DNA of 64,000 bases from Branchiostoma floridae (GCF_000003815.2 NC_049994.1:17291476-17355475); one strand, 5' to 3'. Numbered from the stretch's first letter, positions 25,201 through 47,370 are shown. Numbers and translations: made by a program. Notes: a model not told the origin generated them from the sequence alone.

Positions 25201-28200
25201 CACCTTGCTTGAATGTTGCTAAGTGATGTTGTATGTTTGATCCAGACTATCGCAGGGAAGTTGGTCCAGTCTGTTGGCATCAAGAGACCAGCACCACAGC
25301 CGCTGTCTAAATCTGACCTGTAAGTTATCATTGAGTTCTACACAACTGTTCTTGAACAAGAAGCTTACAGGGCTCAAAATTTGTTTCTGGAAATACATAT
25401 TATTAAAAGGATGATCATAACTTTCCTTTAGGTGTACTAAGAAAAGAAATTGGTGAATAGAGTAGAATGTCAGCACAACCTAATTACAAATCTTACTTTG
25501 CAATTTCACAGCTAACTTCAACATTGTAAACAAGTAGTGCAAAATTTTGTTTTATTTTCTGACAGTTAAAATAACTTAAATGTCAAGTATGTCAGTACTG
25601 GTGTATAAAGGACCTTTCTCAGAGAGTAATTTTGCATTTTACCCTGACTTGTGCGGGCATGCAGAAAAACATTTCAACCCTGTATTTCAAACAGATGGTA
25701 GATTAATATCAACCATAGTGTTAATGCCAGTGTTAGCATTTTTCTGCAATGTATTCTACCAAGACAGATGAACTTTCATGCTAATATTGACCATGTTTGT
25801 GATGTTTCACAGCATTAAGAACAAAGGGAAGCTAGACCAGCAAGGCTGCCTGAAGCCAGACTACAAGACACCCTTCAGAAATAAGGAGGACGCCATCAAG
25901 AGACTCCTACCCTTCCACATCCACATGACAAGGGACATAGAGGACAAGGAGATAGACAAAGGTATATGGTAGTAAACTTTGCACAGGGGCTTGTAAATAA
26001 TCTCCAAGCAGACCCTACGGTAGCATAAGATACTGTAAATGCAGAAATGTTCGCGGTGGATTAGTGTTCGCGGTTTTCGCGGCGGCCGCTTCACCGCCGC
26101 TTCACCGCGAATTTAAAACCACTGCGAACATTTTTCCATAACAGTAAGAGACTACAGTGCATGGTGCTACCGCGAAATCAAAACCACCGCGAAAAGTCCA
26201 TTTTCCCGCTACCGCAAAATTAAATCCCCGCGAACTTAAATGCATTTACAGTACTATCAAAAGCTGCCGGTGAAGTGAGGCTGCTTAGGAGTGTCAAATG
26301 GACACCTCTTGGCTGACTACACTCCTTGACCAGTTTAGTACTTTCTTATGCCATCATAGCATCTGCTTGGAGAATACTTGTAAATAACATGCTTTTGAGA
26401 AGCAAACAAAGGAAATATTGTGCTACCTTTTGATTGTATGTAATGATGATGAATGACAATAACTAAGCACTGTTTTCTTATTAAATAATGCTTTTTTGCA
26501 AGCTGTGGTCCAAGTTCCAAACTGGCTACCGTGTTCATTGTGACGTCATAAGCTTTAAAGCGACGGTGTTATTTAATCATCTGGATTACCCTGAAACTCA
26601 GAAGCTAGAACTTCGTATCTGTTTCGATGGTTTGATGTTTAATAACATTAGAAGACTGTGTATTTTTGTGTAAACATTCAATATTTATCAAATGATACTA
26701 TTCTTGTTACAGATAAGGAGAAAATGTTGTACTCTGGTGTCTTCTACAGTTTAAAAAGGCTACCTTAACTTTTCTACATGTATGATGCTTAAGTTACCTA
26801 TCCTAATTGTGTTTTGTTGTACTGTTGCAGCTGAGGTGACGTTGGACACAGTTTCCCAGTCCCTAGTGGAGAAGTACCACAAGATGAGGGACAAGTATCA
26901 CCATCTCCTACTGCAGGAAAGCATGGTTAGTGGGATTCTATTTTATTAGTAATCAGGCTTTTAGCTAGGATTTTATTACAGGGGGTCCAAATGTCTTGGT
27001 GGGTCGCGGTAAGTAATACAGGCATAACTATTGTAGGGGGTTCAGGGGCATCCACCTTCCATGGTACAGATTTTTAGAGAATTTTAAGTTAAAATGGTGC
27101 ATACTATAGTATTCTGAGGGGCAAGATTTCGATTAGAGAGGTCACAGTTGAAGTTACCTAGTAACATCCCTGGTCAATCAAAATTTAATGCTTGTCAGAG
27201 AATCTGCTCCACAGTGCAAGAGCATATAGTGTGTCCAATTTCTTATTATTGTTAGAACAGCAATGTCCACATGATGCTTGTATTTAGAGGGAAGATATGT
27301 TCCTTGTCTTCTGCTTGTTTGTTTGGTGTTAACAAAATGAAGATGATTTTTGCTCTCAAGACTGATATTCATCTGCATGTTCCAGAGGACGGACCCGTCA
27401 GCTGAGATGGTGATGTTGTGGAGGATTTTTGTGCACGAGGAGAAGTCAGCTCTGGCACAGGAGAAGAAACTCGCTGTGGAAGGTGCTAACGGTGAGAGGA
27501 TTTAACCCTCGGCCTCCTAAGGAAACTATTTGGCACCAGACTTCTATTGGTTATAGGGTTAGGCAGTAGGGAAAGGGTTAAATCTCATTATTTGGTTTAT
27601 GTTCCTGCAAGGGAATTTTTGCTTGATCATTGTGCATAACACAGCAGTGCTGGACACAATGTACCAAAGATAGAATGTTTTTAAAAAATACTTAGTTTAA
27701 TGAAGCGTAATTCTACCAATATATAGGTCATGACAGATGCTATGTACAGTTAATCTCCAAGCAGATCCTGCAGTAGCATAAGATAGTATCAAAAGCTGCC
27801 AGTAGAGTGAAGCTGGGCTAGGAATGTGTTTAACTCCCAGAGGCTGAGGACTCCCTTTGGCCAGCTGTACTCCTTAGCCAGCTTTGATACTATCTTATGC
27901 CACTGGTAAAACTGCCTGGAGATTAATGTACAGTATTTACAGGTAAATTGTACCGGGGAAATTCCCCTAGCTCTTAACGACAAGCTCAGTGGACAGCGGC
28001 TTAACGTCCTGTCCTAATCGAACTCATGGCGTCTGGTTCCAAAGGCAGAGCCTCTAACCAGTGGACTATGCATGCATCTGTATGTCAAATAATCCAACAC
28101 ACTTATCGAGAAAAGTAGGGGTGATTGGCTCGCCATAGTAGACCCAAATTGCACCACCACTAGCTGCTTCAAAAAGCATCATGCTTCACCTGAATTGAGG

Positions 28201-29140
28201 ATGTCTGCTTTGCCTTCTTAGTTTTTCAAAACATCTCGTGCCTTTCGGTAGAAGTGACGAACGTTCCTGATTTCTTGTTGTTTCCACAGGAACTCCTGTT
28301 GCCGCCCCTTCGCCCAGCACCAGTCAGGAGCCGGCAGAACCGCCTGCAGCCGCCCTGCCCGTCGTCGGCACGGCAACCACCGCCTACCTGCAGCCCTCGG
28401 CACCGACTAACACCTTCCCAAAGAGCACGGCAACTGTAACAACCTCCAGATCGCTTACAGCAGCCTCCTCGGTTCTCAAGCCACACACGAAAACTGTTAC
28501 ACAGGATCCTTTAATGGTACAGGGAAGGACTGTGGCAGCCAAGGTGGCTGTCCCTGTTGCCAGGGGCGTGGCTGTCCCCATGGAGACAAAAGAACCTAGT
28601 GACGAAGAGAGTGAGGATGAAGTTGACATGGCGGACACCGTTGGGGCATCTCAACCTGCAATGTCATATCTGAACATTGACAGTTCGAGTATGATAGAAG
28701 CTGTGAAGGCCACGAGCCCGGCTAGGTTAAAGAGCGAGTCGGAAATGGCCGTCGCGAGCCTTCTCGGCGAGGATTCGGTCGACATTGACATTCTTAATTC
28801 CGACATCGCGAACTCTGACCTCCCGGAGGACCCCGGCGTGGACGCAGTACGTAGCCTGACAGGCGCGCTCAGTCCGACGCGTAGGAACTTGAACTTGGAC
28901 GCAGCTGCCAACGATTTCGAGGATGACTCTGATGAAGAGCCAGATTCTCTCAACGAGCAGGTGCAAAGTGCAATCAACAGTATCCTTGAACTTCAAGGTC
29001 GCGGTCCGCTGGACGAGGAAGACTCTCCCCAAGACGTCTTCAACCCATTTTCTCAGGATCCTCCTTGCTCGACTTCAAGTGAACAGAATATCGATGAAGA
29101 CAATGCGCTAGACGAAGCTGTCAAAAGCATCTTATTCTAA
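13242..29140 (+). CDS. BICRA: BRD4-interacting chromatin-remodelling complex-associated protein (GLTSCR1 family)
   Basis: Gln-rich subunit of the GBAF (ncBAF) SWI/SNF remodeller; in vertebrates the GLTSCR1 domain links it to BRD9 and BRD4. Coding exons: 13242-13282, 13858-13915, 16190-17011, 17481-18353, 18737-18976, 19561-19734, 20196-21047, 21429-21545, 22349-22574, 23047-23210, 23642-23788, optional 24255-24287, 24331-24438, 25246-25319, 25813-25961, 26831-26925, 27386-27491 and 28290-29140. Junctions are GT-AG and phases agree, giving about 1709 residues. The N-terminus MVMEDGRCLLDVINDPQALN matches the family's conserved start. The middle is Gln-rich. The GLTSCR1 domain is at about residues 1318-1422, with FRNKEDAIKRLLPFH, the YHKMRDKYHHLLL helix and PSAEMVMLWRIFVHEEK. 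The C-terminus is acidic, ending DEAVKSILF. A second start codon at 13248 is possible. Exons missed between 13915 and 16190 cannot be excluded. Confidence 0.9.
14340..14548. mobile_element. MITE with 28-bp terminal inverted repeats
   Basis: The left arm 14340-14367, starting AGCCTGGATGCCAGACTG, is matched by its inverse complement at 14521-14548. There is no coding capacity. A related left arm occurs near 35477. It lies in a BICRA intron. Confidence 0.8.
15332..15979. mobile_element. hAT-like MITE with 8-bp target duplication, possibly nested
   Basis: The ends are CAGGGTTGTAGCCAG and its inverse complement. Both sides are flanked by ATCAGAAG (15324-15331 and 15980-15987), a perfect 8-bp duplication typical of hAT elements. 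Inside, from about 15346 to 15640, is a copy of the CAGGCTTTTAGC family that also occurs at 21643 and 26954, suggesting one element inserted in another. It lies in the intron before BICRA exon 16190. Confidence 0.85.
19127..19210. mobile_element. Short MITE, CTGTGTACCTAAA family
   Basis: Begins AGCTGTGTACCTAAAC and ends with the near inverse complement, with GGTACA repeats between. It is a shorter relative of the element at 24488-24897, in a BICRA intron. Confidence 0.6.
19759..19824 (+). repeat. Tandem copy of the end of BICRA exon 19561-19734
   Basis: Bases from about 19669 to the donor at 19735 are repeated exactly 90 bases downstream, ending at another GT at 19825. The intervening DNA is a TTTG run. 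The frame stays open from the first copy through the second, so a longer exon adding 30 residues is possible. An acceptor-like CTATATCAG at 19765 could also define a 60-nt cassette exon in phase 0. Confidence 0.8.
20255..20905 (+). repeat. Coding minisatellite for QQQG(I/M)(M/V)GQ repeats in BICRA
   Basis: Within exon 20196-21047, more than twenty imperfect 21-30 base units of the type GGCATTATGGGTCAGCAGCA encode a Gln-rich low-complexity tract. All units keep the reading frame. Copy number is likely polymorphic. Confidence 0.85.
21643..21956. mobile_element. hAT-like MITE, CAGGCTTTTAGC family
   Basis: The left end is CAGGCTTTTAGCCAG and the right end TCTAGCAAGAAGCCTG. It is flanked by a perfect 8-bp duplication ATATGAAT (21635-21642 and 21957-21964). 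It lies in a BICRA intron and is related to sequence at 15346-15640 and 26954. Confidence 0.85.
22835..23046 (+). repeat. Minisatellite TTTTGATTGACAG that runs into a 3' splice site
   Basis: About eight imperfect copies of a TTTTGATTGACAG(C)TGACTA-like unit fill the end of the intron. The last unit supplies the acceptor AG used at exon 23047. Several earlier units carry the same TTGACAG end. Confidence 0.8.
23834..24060 (+). repeat. Two decayed copies of the end of BICRA exon 23642-23788
   Basis: The exon end and donor at 23788/23789 are repeated 112 bases downstream (about 23834-23900, donor GTAGGG kept at 23901). A shorter copy lies at about 24029-24050, where the donor GT has become GC. 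The second copy has two in-frame TAG codons, so neither copy can encode the exon's peptide. Confidence 0.75.
24488..24897. mobile_element. MITE, CTGTGTACCTAAA ends, with GGTACA repeats
   Basis: Starts AGAGCTGTGTACCTAAAC and ends TTTAGGTACACAGCCCT, an inverted repeat, with blocks of tandem AGGTAC just inside each end. It lies in a BICRA intron. Confidence 0.65.
25998..26376. mobile_element. Mutator-like MITE (TCTCCAAGCAGA family), hosting a second MITE
   Basis: Ends TAATCTCCAAGCAGACC and ATCTGCTTGGAGAATA, flanked by CTTGTAAA on both sides (25990-25997 and 26377-26384). The interior is split by the element at 26033-26251. It lies in a BICRA intron. Confidence 0.8.
26033..26251. mobile_element. 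MITE with CTGTAAATGC ends and TA target site, nested
   Basis: Starts CTGTAAATGCAGAAATG and ends GCATTTACAG, between TA dinucleotides. The internal CpG-rich tract repeats CGCGGT-like words. The outer element resumes in register on each side, which fixes the order of insertion. Confidence 0.75.
26954..27235. mobile_element. Partial MITE, CAGGCTTTTAGC family
   Basis: Begins CAGGCTTTTAGCTAGGA and carries, in the opposite orientation, internal words found in the copy at 21643 (CATCCCTGGTCAATCA and CTTGTCAGAGAATCTGCT). The far terminal repeat was not found, so it looks truncated. Confidence 0.6.
27751..27925. mobile_element. Mutator-like MITE with perfect 9-bp target duplication
   Basis: Starts TAATCTCCAAGCAGA and ends CTGGAGATTA. 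It is flanked by ATGTACAGT at 27742-27750 and 27926-27934. 175 bp, no coding capacity, in the last large BICRA intron. Confidence 0.9.
28012..28072 (-). repeat. tRNA-like module, probably from a SINE
   Basis: Read on the minus strand there is an A-box-like TAGTCCACTGG (28068-28058) and, at tRNA-like spacing, a B-box-like GAGTTCGATTAGG (28025-28013). The B box deviates from GGTTCGANTCC and no full cloverleaf closes, so this is not an intact tRNA. A tRNA-derived SINE head is the best reading. Confidence 0.35.
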
Positions 29141-32100
29141 CATAGTAGCAAAAAACGCAGTGCCCATTTCATTTTTGTATTTTTGCTCCAAAAAATCTAA
29201 TTGTACTGTCCACTAAAATCTTGTAGTAAGAATAACAAGTGCATTTAATATTGCAGTTATTCGTTTTTCAGAGCCTTCCTTGGAAAATTATTGCGGGTCA
29301 TAAAAATTGTGGAGTCTATAGATAAAGTGTAATAAAAAATACTATGAAGATTTCCCGCCACAAAAAATTCAAGACATAATTCTGATAATCAAATCATTAC
29401 AGTGCAATTTGGTTGGTACTAGTCTGACTTAACATGGTCACACGAGAGAAAAATTTGGTACATTCCATTTCACCCTTTTGAACTAAGTCTTCGCTTCTAA
29501 ACGTTGAACCTAACCCTAACCTGATGTTTTTTGCTGCAACTAGTTCAAATGTTGTCCATAAATGCACCCGTAGGACACGATTCAGAATTTGTCATTTTAC
29601 ATGGCCAAAGTTTTGCTGCAAATAGTGGATTGAACTGGATTCTTTCTTCTTGTAATAATGTAAACGGAAATTTTTTGGCCAAATTTTCGCTGCACTTTGC
29701 AAATACGTAATTATCTATTTTTGGCACAGTAATTTGTATATTTATTGTATGCAATAATGTGTTACTATTCAAATGCCAGTATAAACAGTGTTATGCTTTT
29801 GATTTCAAAATGTCCGATCAAACCACAGTTATTCGCTCTAGCTTGCCACTGCCTCTACATGGACATCAGCCATAAATAAGAAACAACCGGTACTTATAGC
29901 AAGGGAAGAAGTCATATTTAGCCGAATGATGCCACCTCTTCTCCAAAGTATCTATTTTCTACATTTAAAATAAAGGAGCACGCAGACCACTAAAGGCCAT
30001 ACTTTCCATGTGCAACTTTTAAATACATGAGGCCGCACCAACACTACTGTTTCTCATGCAGTTGAACTTGAAGGTGATAAAGGAAAAGAACAACCAAGAA
30101 CATTGCAGAGACAACTGTAGTCATTGTAGCTTACACATTTTACAACAATGAACACTTAGTGATGCCTGTTGCTCACAATTCTTCATGTTGCAAAGTATTT
30201 CTCGTTTTGTCTCAGAAACACATTTTGTTGGCATGGCCAGAAGTTGTATGGAGTATCAGTGAAAAATGATATGTGATAAAAAGTTGCCAAGGAATTCATA
30301 GTTAACAACACATTGAGTTGGTGTAGCTTTGAGCAACATTTTCCCCTGAAACATACACAGATTGATTAGGAAGGCAGACTGCTGCAAGGTGTAACAGGAA
30401 AAATAGGCTTTCCAAACTTACACCTTTGTCAGACTCTTTGGCCACAATCCTCATCACACAAGTCAATTTTGACTATGCAAAAAGCAATGCTGTAAGTGTA
30501 TATAGTTAAGCAACTGGCCATCTTATTGTGTCAATGTGAATGAATCATTAATTAAGAATTATACCCAGTTCACTCAATGTTTCATCAAGAACGCTGCTCG
30601 TTTCAAGTTCGGTGAGACACTCGGCTTTTGGAAAGTCCAATCAACTGGGAAGAAAAATACTTCAGTAATTGTACAAAGACATAATGATTGATAAATTGAT
30701 AGGCAAAAGAATAGACTGGCCAATCAGAATCAAGTAGAAAGTTGAATCTTCGAGTTGATGCGATTCTCTGAATTCGCGGTGTCTCTCCATGTTTGAAATG
30801 TGCAGTGTTTTATCTAATTATTCTATGACTGGTCCAGAGAATTATTTGGAAGAGAAAATGTGTTTATTTTTGTACAGTTTGAGGAGAATGGGATGAATTA
30901 AGGGAGGCACTTCAGAGGTGTGTATTTTTGAAGGAATTGAATTGAAGGTGTCGCAATGATGGAATCTTGAAAATGTCAATTAATGAAACAAAGAATTTGA
31001 ATGTGAATATATGATATTGCCTTGTCATTATTGTCAGTCCCTTTTTTGCCTGTATTATTAGTGAAATGTGCTCATGGTTAATGATCATTGACTGGTATGG
31101 TTACAAACTGCGCACGTTTTAGACAACCAAGCATTTGTCTTACAAACTTGGAAACGCTCTCTGAGACGTCAGTGGTTGGTTCTGTCATGCACAGCTGTGT
31201 TAAAAATTTTATAACATCAAAAATTATACAACAGCCTACTATGTACCATGTGACTGCCATTGCTGGGTTCAAAATTTCTTAAATAGGAAACTTTTCAACA
31301 TTGAATTGAAGATTCTGGCAAGACATTTGTAGTGTTAAGACAATAAACCGGATAGTCAGTGTAAGACCTCGAATAGTACATTCAAAGAGACTTTCCATTC
31401 AAAAAGTGGCGCAGAAAGTTATGTTGAGATAACTGCAAGTTTATAATCATCAATTGTCTCATGACTAAGTTTGCACACAAGGAAGGGGGGGGGGTTGTAT
31501 CAAGTTCAAATACGATTTCCAAGAGTGACTCAAGATAGAATCTAGATAGTGTTGCTCATATTCAGGCCGTGTTTTGCAAGACAGCATCGCTGAGGAATTC
31601 AAGGTCAAATGTAGAGTAGATCGAACCAAGGGTCAATGACTTTTGACCTCAGCTGTTATCAAGGTCATGTGTGGTACGAATTGTCTTTGACCGCCCTGCC
31701 TGTGTGCTCTATTTCAGGTACAAGACATCATATAAAAGGTAGAACTTTCGTCAGTTTCGTTAACTTTAAGGTACTATTGCAATGTGTTTTCTACGTCATA
31801 TTTTTTGCGACTCGTTGCGAAAACAGCCCTCCTTCGCATCTGCTTGAAGATTCGTGTATCCGAGCACCGTAACCTTTGACCCGAAGTGTCCAAGACCTGG
31901 TTTGCCCGCTGTGTTTGTCTCGCTTGCGGAAGTTTCGTTTGCTTTGGTCTTTCTATTTTTCCTGATGATCACGTAACATTTTAGCCGATCAATGTTGTAG
32001 AGAAGTTAATCGGAACTGGGTAGCGTACGAAAACAACGGGGCCTGCCGGCAAAAATAGAGTCAACTTTCTGGATCTTCTGAAGGAGCCTGACATCGAGAC

Positions 32101-32196
32101 TACCCAGCTGTTTACGCGGCTAGCTAGGCTTCCCGGAGCGAGCGTTAGGTTTAGCAGCGTGCACATGTCCACAACTCCTCGGGGCCACGCCGCATC
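29141..32196. other. BICRA 3' UTR and intergenic region
   Basis: AT-rich non-coding DNA after the BICRA stop. No open frame here has splice context or family resemblance. The GC content rises sharply from about 32100, at the 5' end of the esterase gene. Confidence 0.55.
29331..29336 (+). terminator. Polyadenylation signal AATAAA downstream of BICRA
   Basis: First AATAAA after the BICRA stop codon, about 190 bases downstream on the plus strand. Others at 29968 and 31345 could serve longer transcripts. Confidence 0.45.
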
Positions 32197-43507
<11,311 letters not shown>

Positions 43508-44100
43508 AATGAAGGTTCCAATGTGTCTGTGAATAGTACTGTCCTAAACCTATCTTTGTTCCAACACGAAAAAGAAAGAAAACTCCAACCAAAATTTCGT
43601 CAGTCTCCATACTGCCTTCCTTAGCACAAATTGCCATTGCTTAAACACGTGACCCGAAGGACACGTGACTCATTAAGGGTCAAAGGTGACTGAAAGTCTA
43701 TATCGTCCCCCGTCTCATCCGTTGATAGGATTGCGCGTTTGGACTGTTACGTGACGGAAGCTGTAGGTCGGTTATAATCCTTTGTTGTAGAAACGATTTT
43801 AAAAAATCGATGTGTTGGAATCAAAGCTGAGTTGAAGACAATATCCAGTGAAGTGAAGATCGTCAATTGTCTCCTTCAAAGAGGGTCTTCAAGATTGAGA
43901 AGACGTCGTCAAAATTCTACCTCATTCCGTGAGAATTAAGATCTGTTGCATGTCGGGGTAATACATATTGCAAGTTATAAACTACGCGTATTGTGTTCGT
44001 TATATGGTTAAGCTGCAATGTATTTCATCGTCATGAGAAATCTATTAACAACGTTATAAAAATGTCAAAACAACCAACATTCTTTTGAGGTTATCTCGTT

Positions 44101-44287
44101 TAGGCTAAGGTAACATTTCCAAACCGGGGTCCGGCCGGGCTGTTTGTGGAATCGAAAAATAGAAATGTATACGCAAAAATATAAACATATAATGCCGACG
44201 ATTTTTCTCTTTACGTCTTGTTTTTCATTTCATACATTTCGTTCCCAAAAGTTGCCCGGCCGGGCCCCGGTTTGGAAATGTGACGCA
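44101..44287. mobile_element. MITE, TTTCCAAACCGGGG family
   Basis: The left end contains ACATTTCCAAACCGGGG and the right end is its inverse complement. CCGGCCGGGC lies just inside both arms. A second copy is at 59915-60122, and a lone end occurs at 47400-47428. Confidence 0.8.
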
Positions 44288-44329
44288 GTTCTTTCGGTGA
44301 GGGGGCAGCGAAAGGAGACAAAGTAATAT

Positions 44330-44640
44330 AAACAAACAATACAACAAACAAAGCTGTTACGTCTCACCTTTCTTTATTGTTTTTTTTTTCATCTTTTGGA
44401 ATGACTTTATTGTTGTTACAAGACCCACACGTGTTCCGTAAGGGGAAAGATGTCGAAACGAGACCAATCATTTTAAGCAAACAACACAACAAACAACAAG
44501 TCGTTGTTTTCCATCTTTTGTTTATTGGTTTCTTTGTTAGGTTATCTTGGATTTACTATTGTTTCTTCCCAGACCCGCAAATGCTTTGTAAGGGCAAAGA
44601 TGTTTCAATGAATGTCATAGTTCCTTTGCCAGGGTTGAAC
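44330..44640. repeat. Tandem duplication, about 150-bp unit
   Basis: ACAACAAACAA, CATCTTTTG, AGACCC(A/G)CA and TAAGGG(G/C)AAAGATGT recur in the same order in both halves. No coding signal. Confidence 0.55.
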
Positions 44641-45661
44641 GATGCTGTTGTAATTGTGAATATAAACATGATTTCAATACCCTTCGCCACTCTAGTGAAG
44701 GTGTAACACAAGTTTGCTGTTGCCCCCTATAATACAGCAAGACGAAATAGTTTGTACATTGAAGTTTTTCTTGTTCAACATGACAACCATATGGCAAACA
44801 ACTCTTCTGACTTCTAATTGGGTTTAGAATTAGATTGACAAAGTTCCAAATGAGTCCTGCGTTGCCTTGTCCCTATTGCCTTTTTGTAGGAATTCGGCTT
44901 ATATAAAATTCCTTCATTGCTTTATTTTTAGAATGGATCTCACAAGAGTGTTCCCTTTTCCCCAACGTTCTAATTAGAAGTGTCCCAAACGCCACCGTCG
45001 GCTGACGCAGAGGAAGTGACGTCATGAATATGCTAATGAAGTCGGATGTGTAGCGAGCCAGGTCCAGCTGTGACGTGTAACGGGCCAGGCGCTGTGGGAA
45101 AAGGGACAAACATCAAAAGATTTAATATTTTCACATGAGGCGCTGTGGCAAAAGTGAGAGACATCAAACGATTAGAGGGTGACCCTTTGCTTGAATAAAC
45201 GTCCAAGAAAGGACGTGAGAGGCATAATGACGTCATTAAATGCAGTTAATCTTAATAATGGACTTAATTTTGACACTGACATCAAACGTTTTCTTAAACG
45301 TAACGCCAGAAGGTCAAGACAGTCTCCTTGAGGCATCGGCAGTTATGCCAAGACTTAGATGTCGAGCAATCGCTCTACTGAGGCTAATTTTGCACGAATG
45401 AGACATAGACCGTCTAACGTAGGTTTTGAATAAGACATCAGGCTTAAGGTCTACACAAAAACTGATGTCGCCGATTTGATTAGAATCATCACGCATCAGA
45501 ATTGAGGTTTTCAAGGGATGGCATTATCTGGCTTCCAAAATGATAAGTCAACCTCTTTTTGCCGTAGACACTTTCCGGCAGTTTGGGGGAAATTTCGACA
45601 TATTGAAGAGATTTACAAGAACAGATTTTTTTTCTTACCTTACGATTCTTATATCAAATCC

Positions 45662-45798
45662 TTATCTCCAACCAGATCCACGGTGCGTAATGTATAGTAT
45701 CAAACTTGCTGTTTGACTCCAATAGCTGGCTATACTCCCTGGCCAACGGTGATACTATCTTATGGCACCGTAGGATCTGCTTGGAGCCTTGGAGATTA
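45662..45798. mobile_element. Mutator-like MITE with perfect 9-bp target duplication
   Basis: Starts TTATCTCCAACCAGATCC and ends CTTGGAGATTA. It is flanked by ATCAAATCC at 45653-45661 and 45799-45807. 137 bp. Confidence 0.9.
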
Positions 45799-46617
45799 AT
45801 CAAATCCTATCCCACAGTTTCGGACGGCAGTAGATCTCTATAAATTTGCCATCATAAGGAGCATTTTTCGTCTCATTTCAGGCCAAATGTCAACTGCTAG
45901 TCTGTCTAACATTTAATCTCCATTGTAGGATTTGTAACTGGTTTCTTCCGTAGATTTGTGGGGTTCTGTTTCCTTATTAGGCAAAGTTCACAACCAGAAA
46001 ACTGATAAACAATCAGCTAACAGTGCACAATGAGCGACAAAAATGAATCCAGTCACGAGGATGCTTTGGAGAATACCTGGAGGTTGATCTTCACGTTATA
46101 CTGAAGTCAGCTTGTCCCTAGCCTGTCCTGTCGCAAACTTACCACATGTACGGCGAGAACAGCAATGTCGATACTGCTGTCAAACCGACCACTTTTGTTC
46201 GGGCTACATTCTAGCATAAATCAAGTTTTATCCTAGGAGGCGGTCATATTTTTCGTATGTAGTCCTATGATGTTGAAACAGGTTGCGACAGAGCCAACCA
46301 CCGGCTAAAATCTAAGGCAGCCTTAACTTTTCTGTAACAAGACAGCTGAATTTTTCAGGATATATATATCTGTCTGTCTGTCTCTAGAATGCTTTGAATT
46401 TACGATTTTCCATTTTATTTCACTTTACCAGGGAAACATCGCTCAGGGTGCAGCCTGCCTACGACCCAGGTTGTGACACACTTGAAAATAGAATAACAGC
46501 TAATGCACTAGCCATCCTACAGATATCTAGACAGGACCACCTGACCAAACTGGTCGACACATACTAGTATATACCTGTAGTCTAGCTCACACAGGATCGC
46601 AATACGCCTGTGACCAG

Positions 46618-46780
46618 TGATCTCCAAGCAGACCTTACGGTAGCATAAGATAGTATCAAAAGCTGGTAGAGGAGTGAAGCCGGCCTAGGAGTGTGTTTCG
46701 CTACCGTGGCAAATGGACACCTCTTGGCTGACTACACTCCTTGGCCAGTTTGGTACTATCTTAATGCCATTGTAGGATCT
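46618..46780. mobile_element. Mutator-like MITE lacking its right terminus
   Basis: Starts TGATCTCCAAGCAGACC; the interior matches the family as far as GTAGGATCT, but the final CTGCTTGGAGATTA is missing. Flanks TGTGACCAG (46609-46617) and TATGACCAG (46781-46789) match at 8 of 9 positions. Confidence 0.75.
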
Positions 46781-46830
46781 TATGACCAGACCCTAACAGC
46801 CACAAACTCACCGCTATGAGAACGAGCCCG

Positions 46831-47370
46831 TCACGCCTGCTGCGGCCGCGGCCACCAGAACACGACGTCCTCCCCTCTGTGACGCACCGACGCTCGCTTG
46901 TTCCCGAACCCGCGCTTGGCGTCGGTCACGTCAGCTTCGTCCCCTCCTTCCGCCTGGCTGCCGTATCTCATCAGGTCCGCCAACCCTTCCCTCTCCGCCT
47001 GGTGACGTAGCCGCTCTACCAACTCCTGCACTGCGGCGTACCGCTCGTCCTCAGCCGCCCGTTTGTTCCCGAAGCCCCGCTTGTTCCCCATGCCACGCTT
47101 GTTGCCGAACCCCCGGGCGGATAAGGCGTGCGCGTACGGCGCCCAGGCCTCCTTCTTCCCGAAGCCTCTCGTCTGGAACCCGATGCCCAAGTCGTCGGGC
47201 TCGGTCGTCGACTGACCGAAGTCGGCGGCGAAAGTGTCGTCTGCGCCGCTGATGTCGTTACCATGGTGATCAGACGACAGGAAGGGCGGTTCGTACAGCG
47301 TTTGGACCGGGCTGCTCTCGGAAAGGTGGAGCGCCACGCAGCCGAGGAGTAGTACTTGTAACAGCAGCAT
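46831..47370 (-). CDS. Achatin-like neuropeptide precursor (GFGN/GMGN tetrapeptides)
   Basis: A 179-residue preprohormone. Residues 1-20 form a signal peptide (MLLLQVLLLGCVALHLSESS). Three GFGN copies (87-90, 99-102 and 154-157) and one GMGN (93-96) are each followed by KR and preceded by R or KR; a variant GFG-KK lies at 69-73. Spacers are acidic (DDTFAADFGQ, AAEDERY). Prohormone convertase cleavage would release tetrapeptides. Achatin-type peptides in molluscs and annelids are GF-containing tetrapeptides, and a GFGN form fits that family. In achatin-I the second residue is a D-amino acid, which sequence cannot show. No Gly precedes the KR sites, so the GFGN peptides would not be amidated. 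The start ATG lies just after a CAG that may be a splice acceptor (47379-47377). Peptide structure is clear; the family name is inference. Confidence 0.85.
   Translation of the reverse strand: MLLLQVLLLGCVALHLSESSPVQTLYEPPFLSSDHHGNDISGADDTFAADFGQSTTEPDDLGIGFQTRGFGKKEAWAPYAHALSARGFGNKRGMGNKRGFGNKRAAEDERYAAVQELVERLRHQAEREGLADLMRYGSQAEGGDEADVTDAKRGFGNKRASVRHRGEDVVFWWPRPQQA

Larger units (their letters stand above)
43508..46600. other. Intergenic region between esterase and achatin-like genes
   Basis: Non-coding DNA between convergent genes, with MITEs at 44101-44287 and 45662-45798 and a tandem duplication of about 150 bp at 44330-44640. A minus-strand open frame at 45109-44873 follows a plausible acceptor but is not recognised; see findings. 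Confidence 0.5.
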
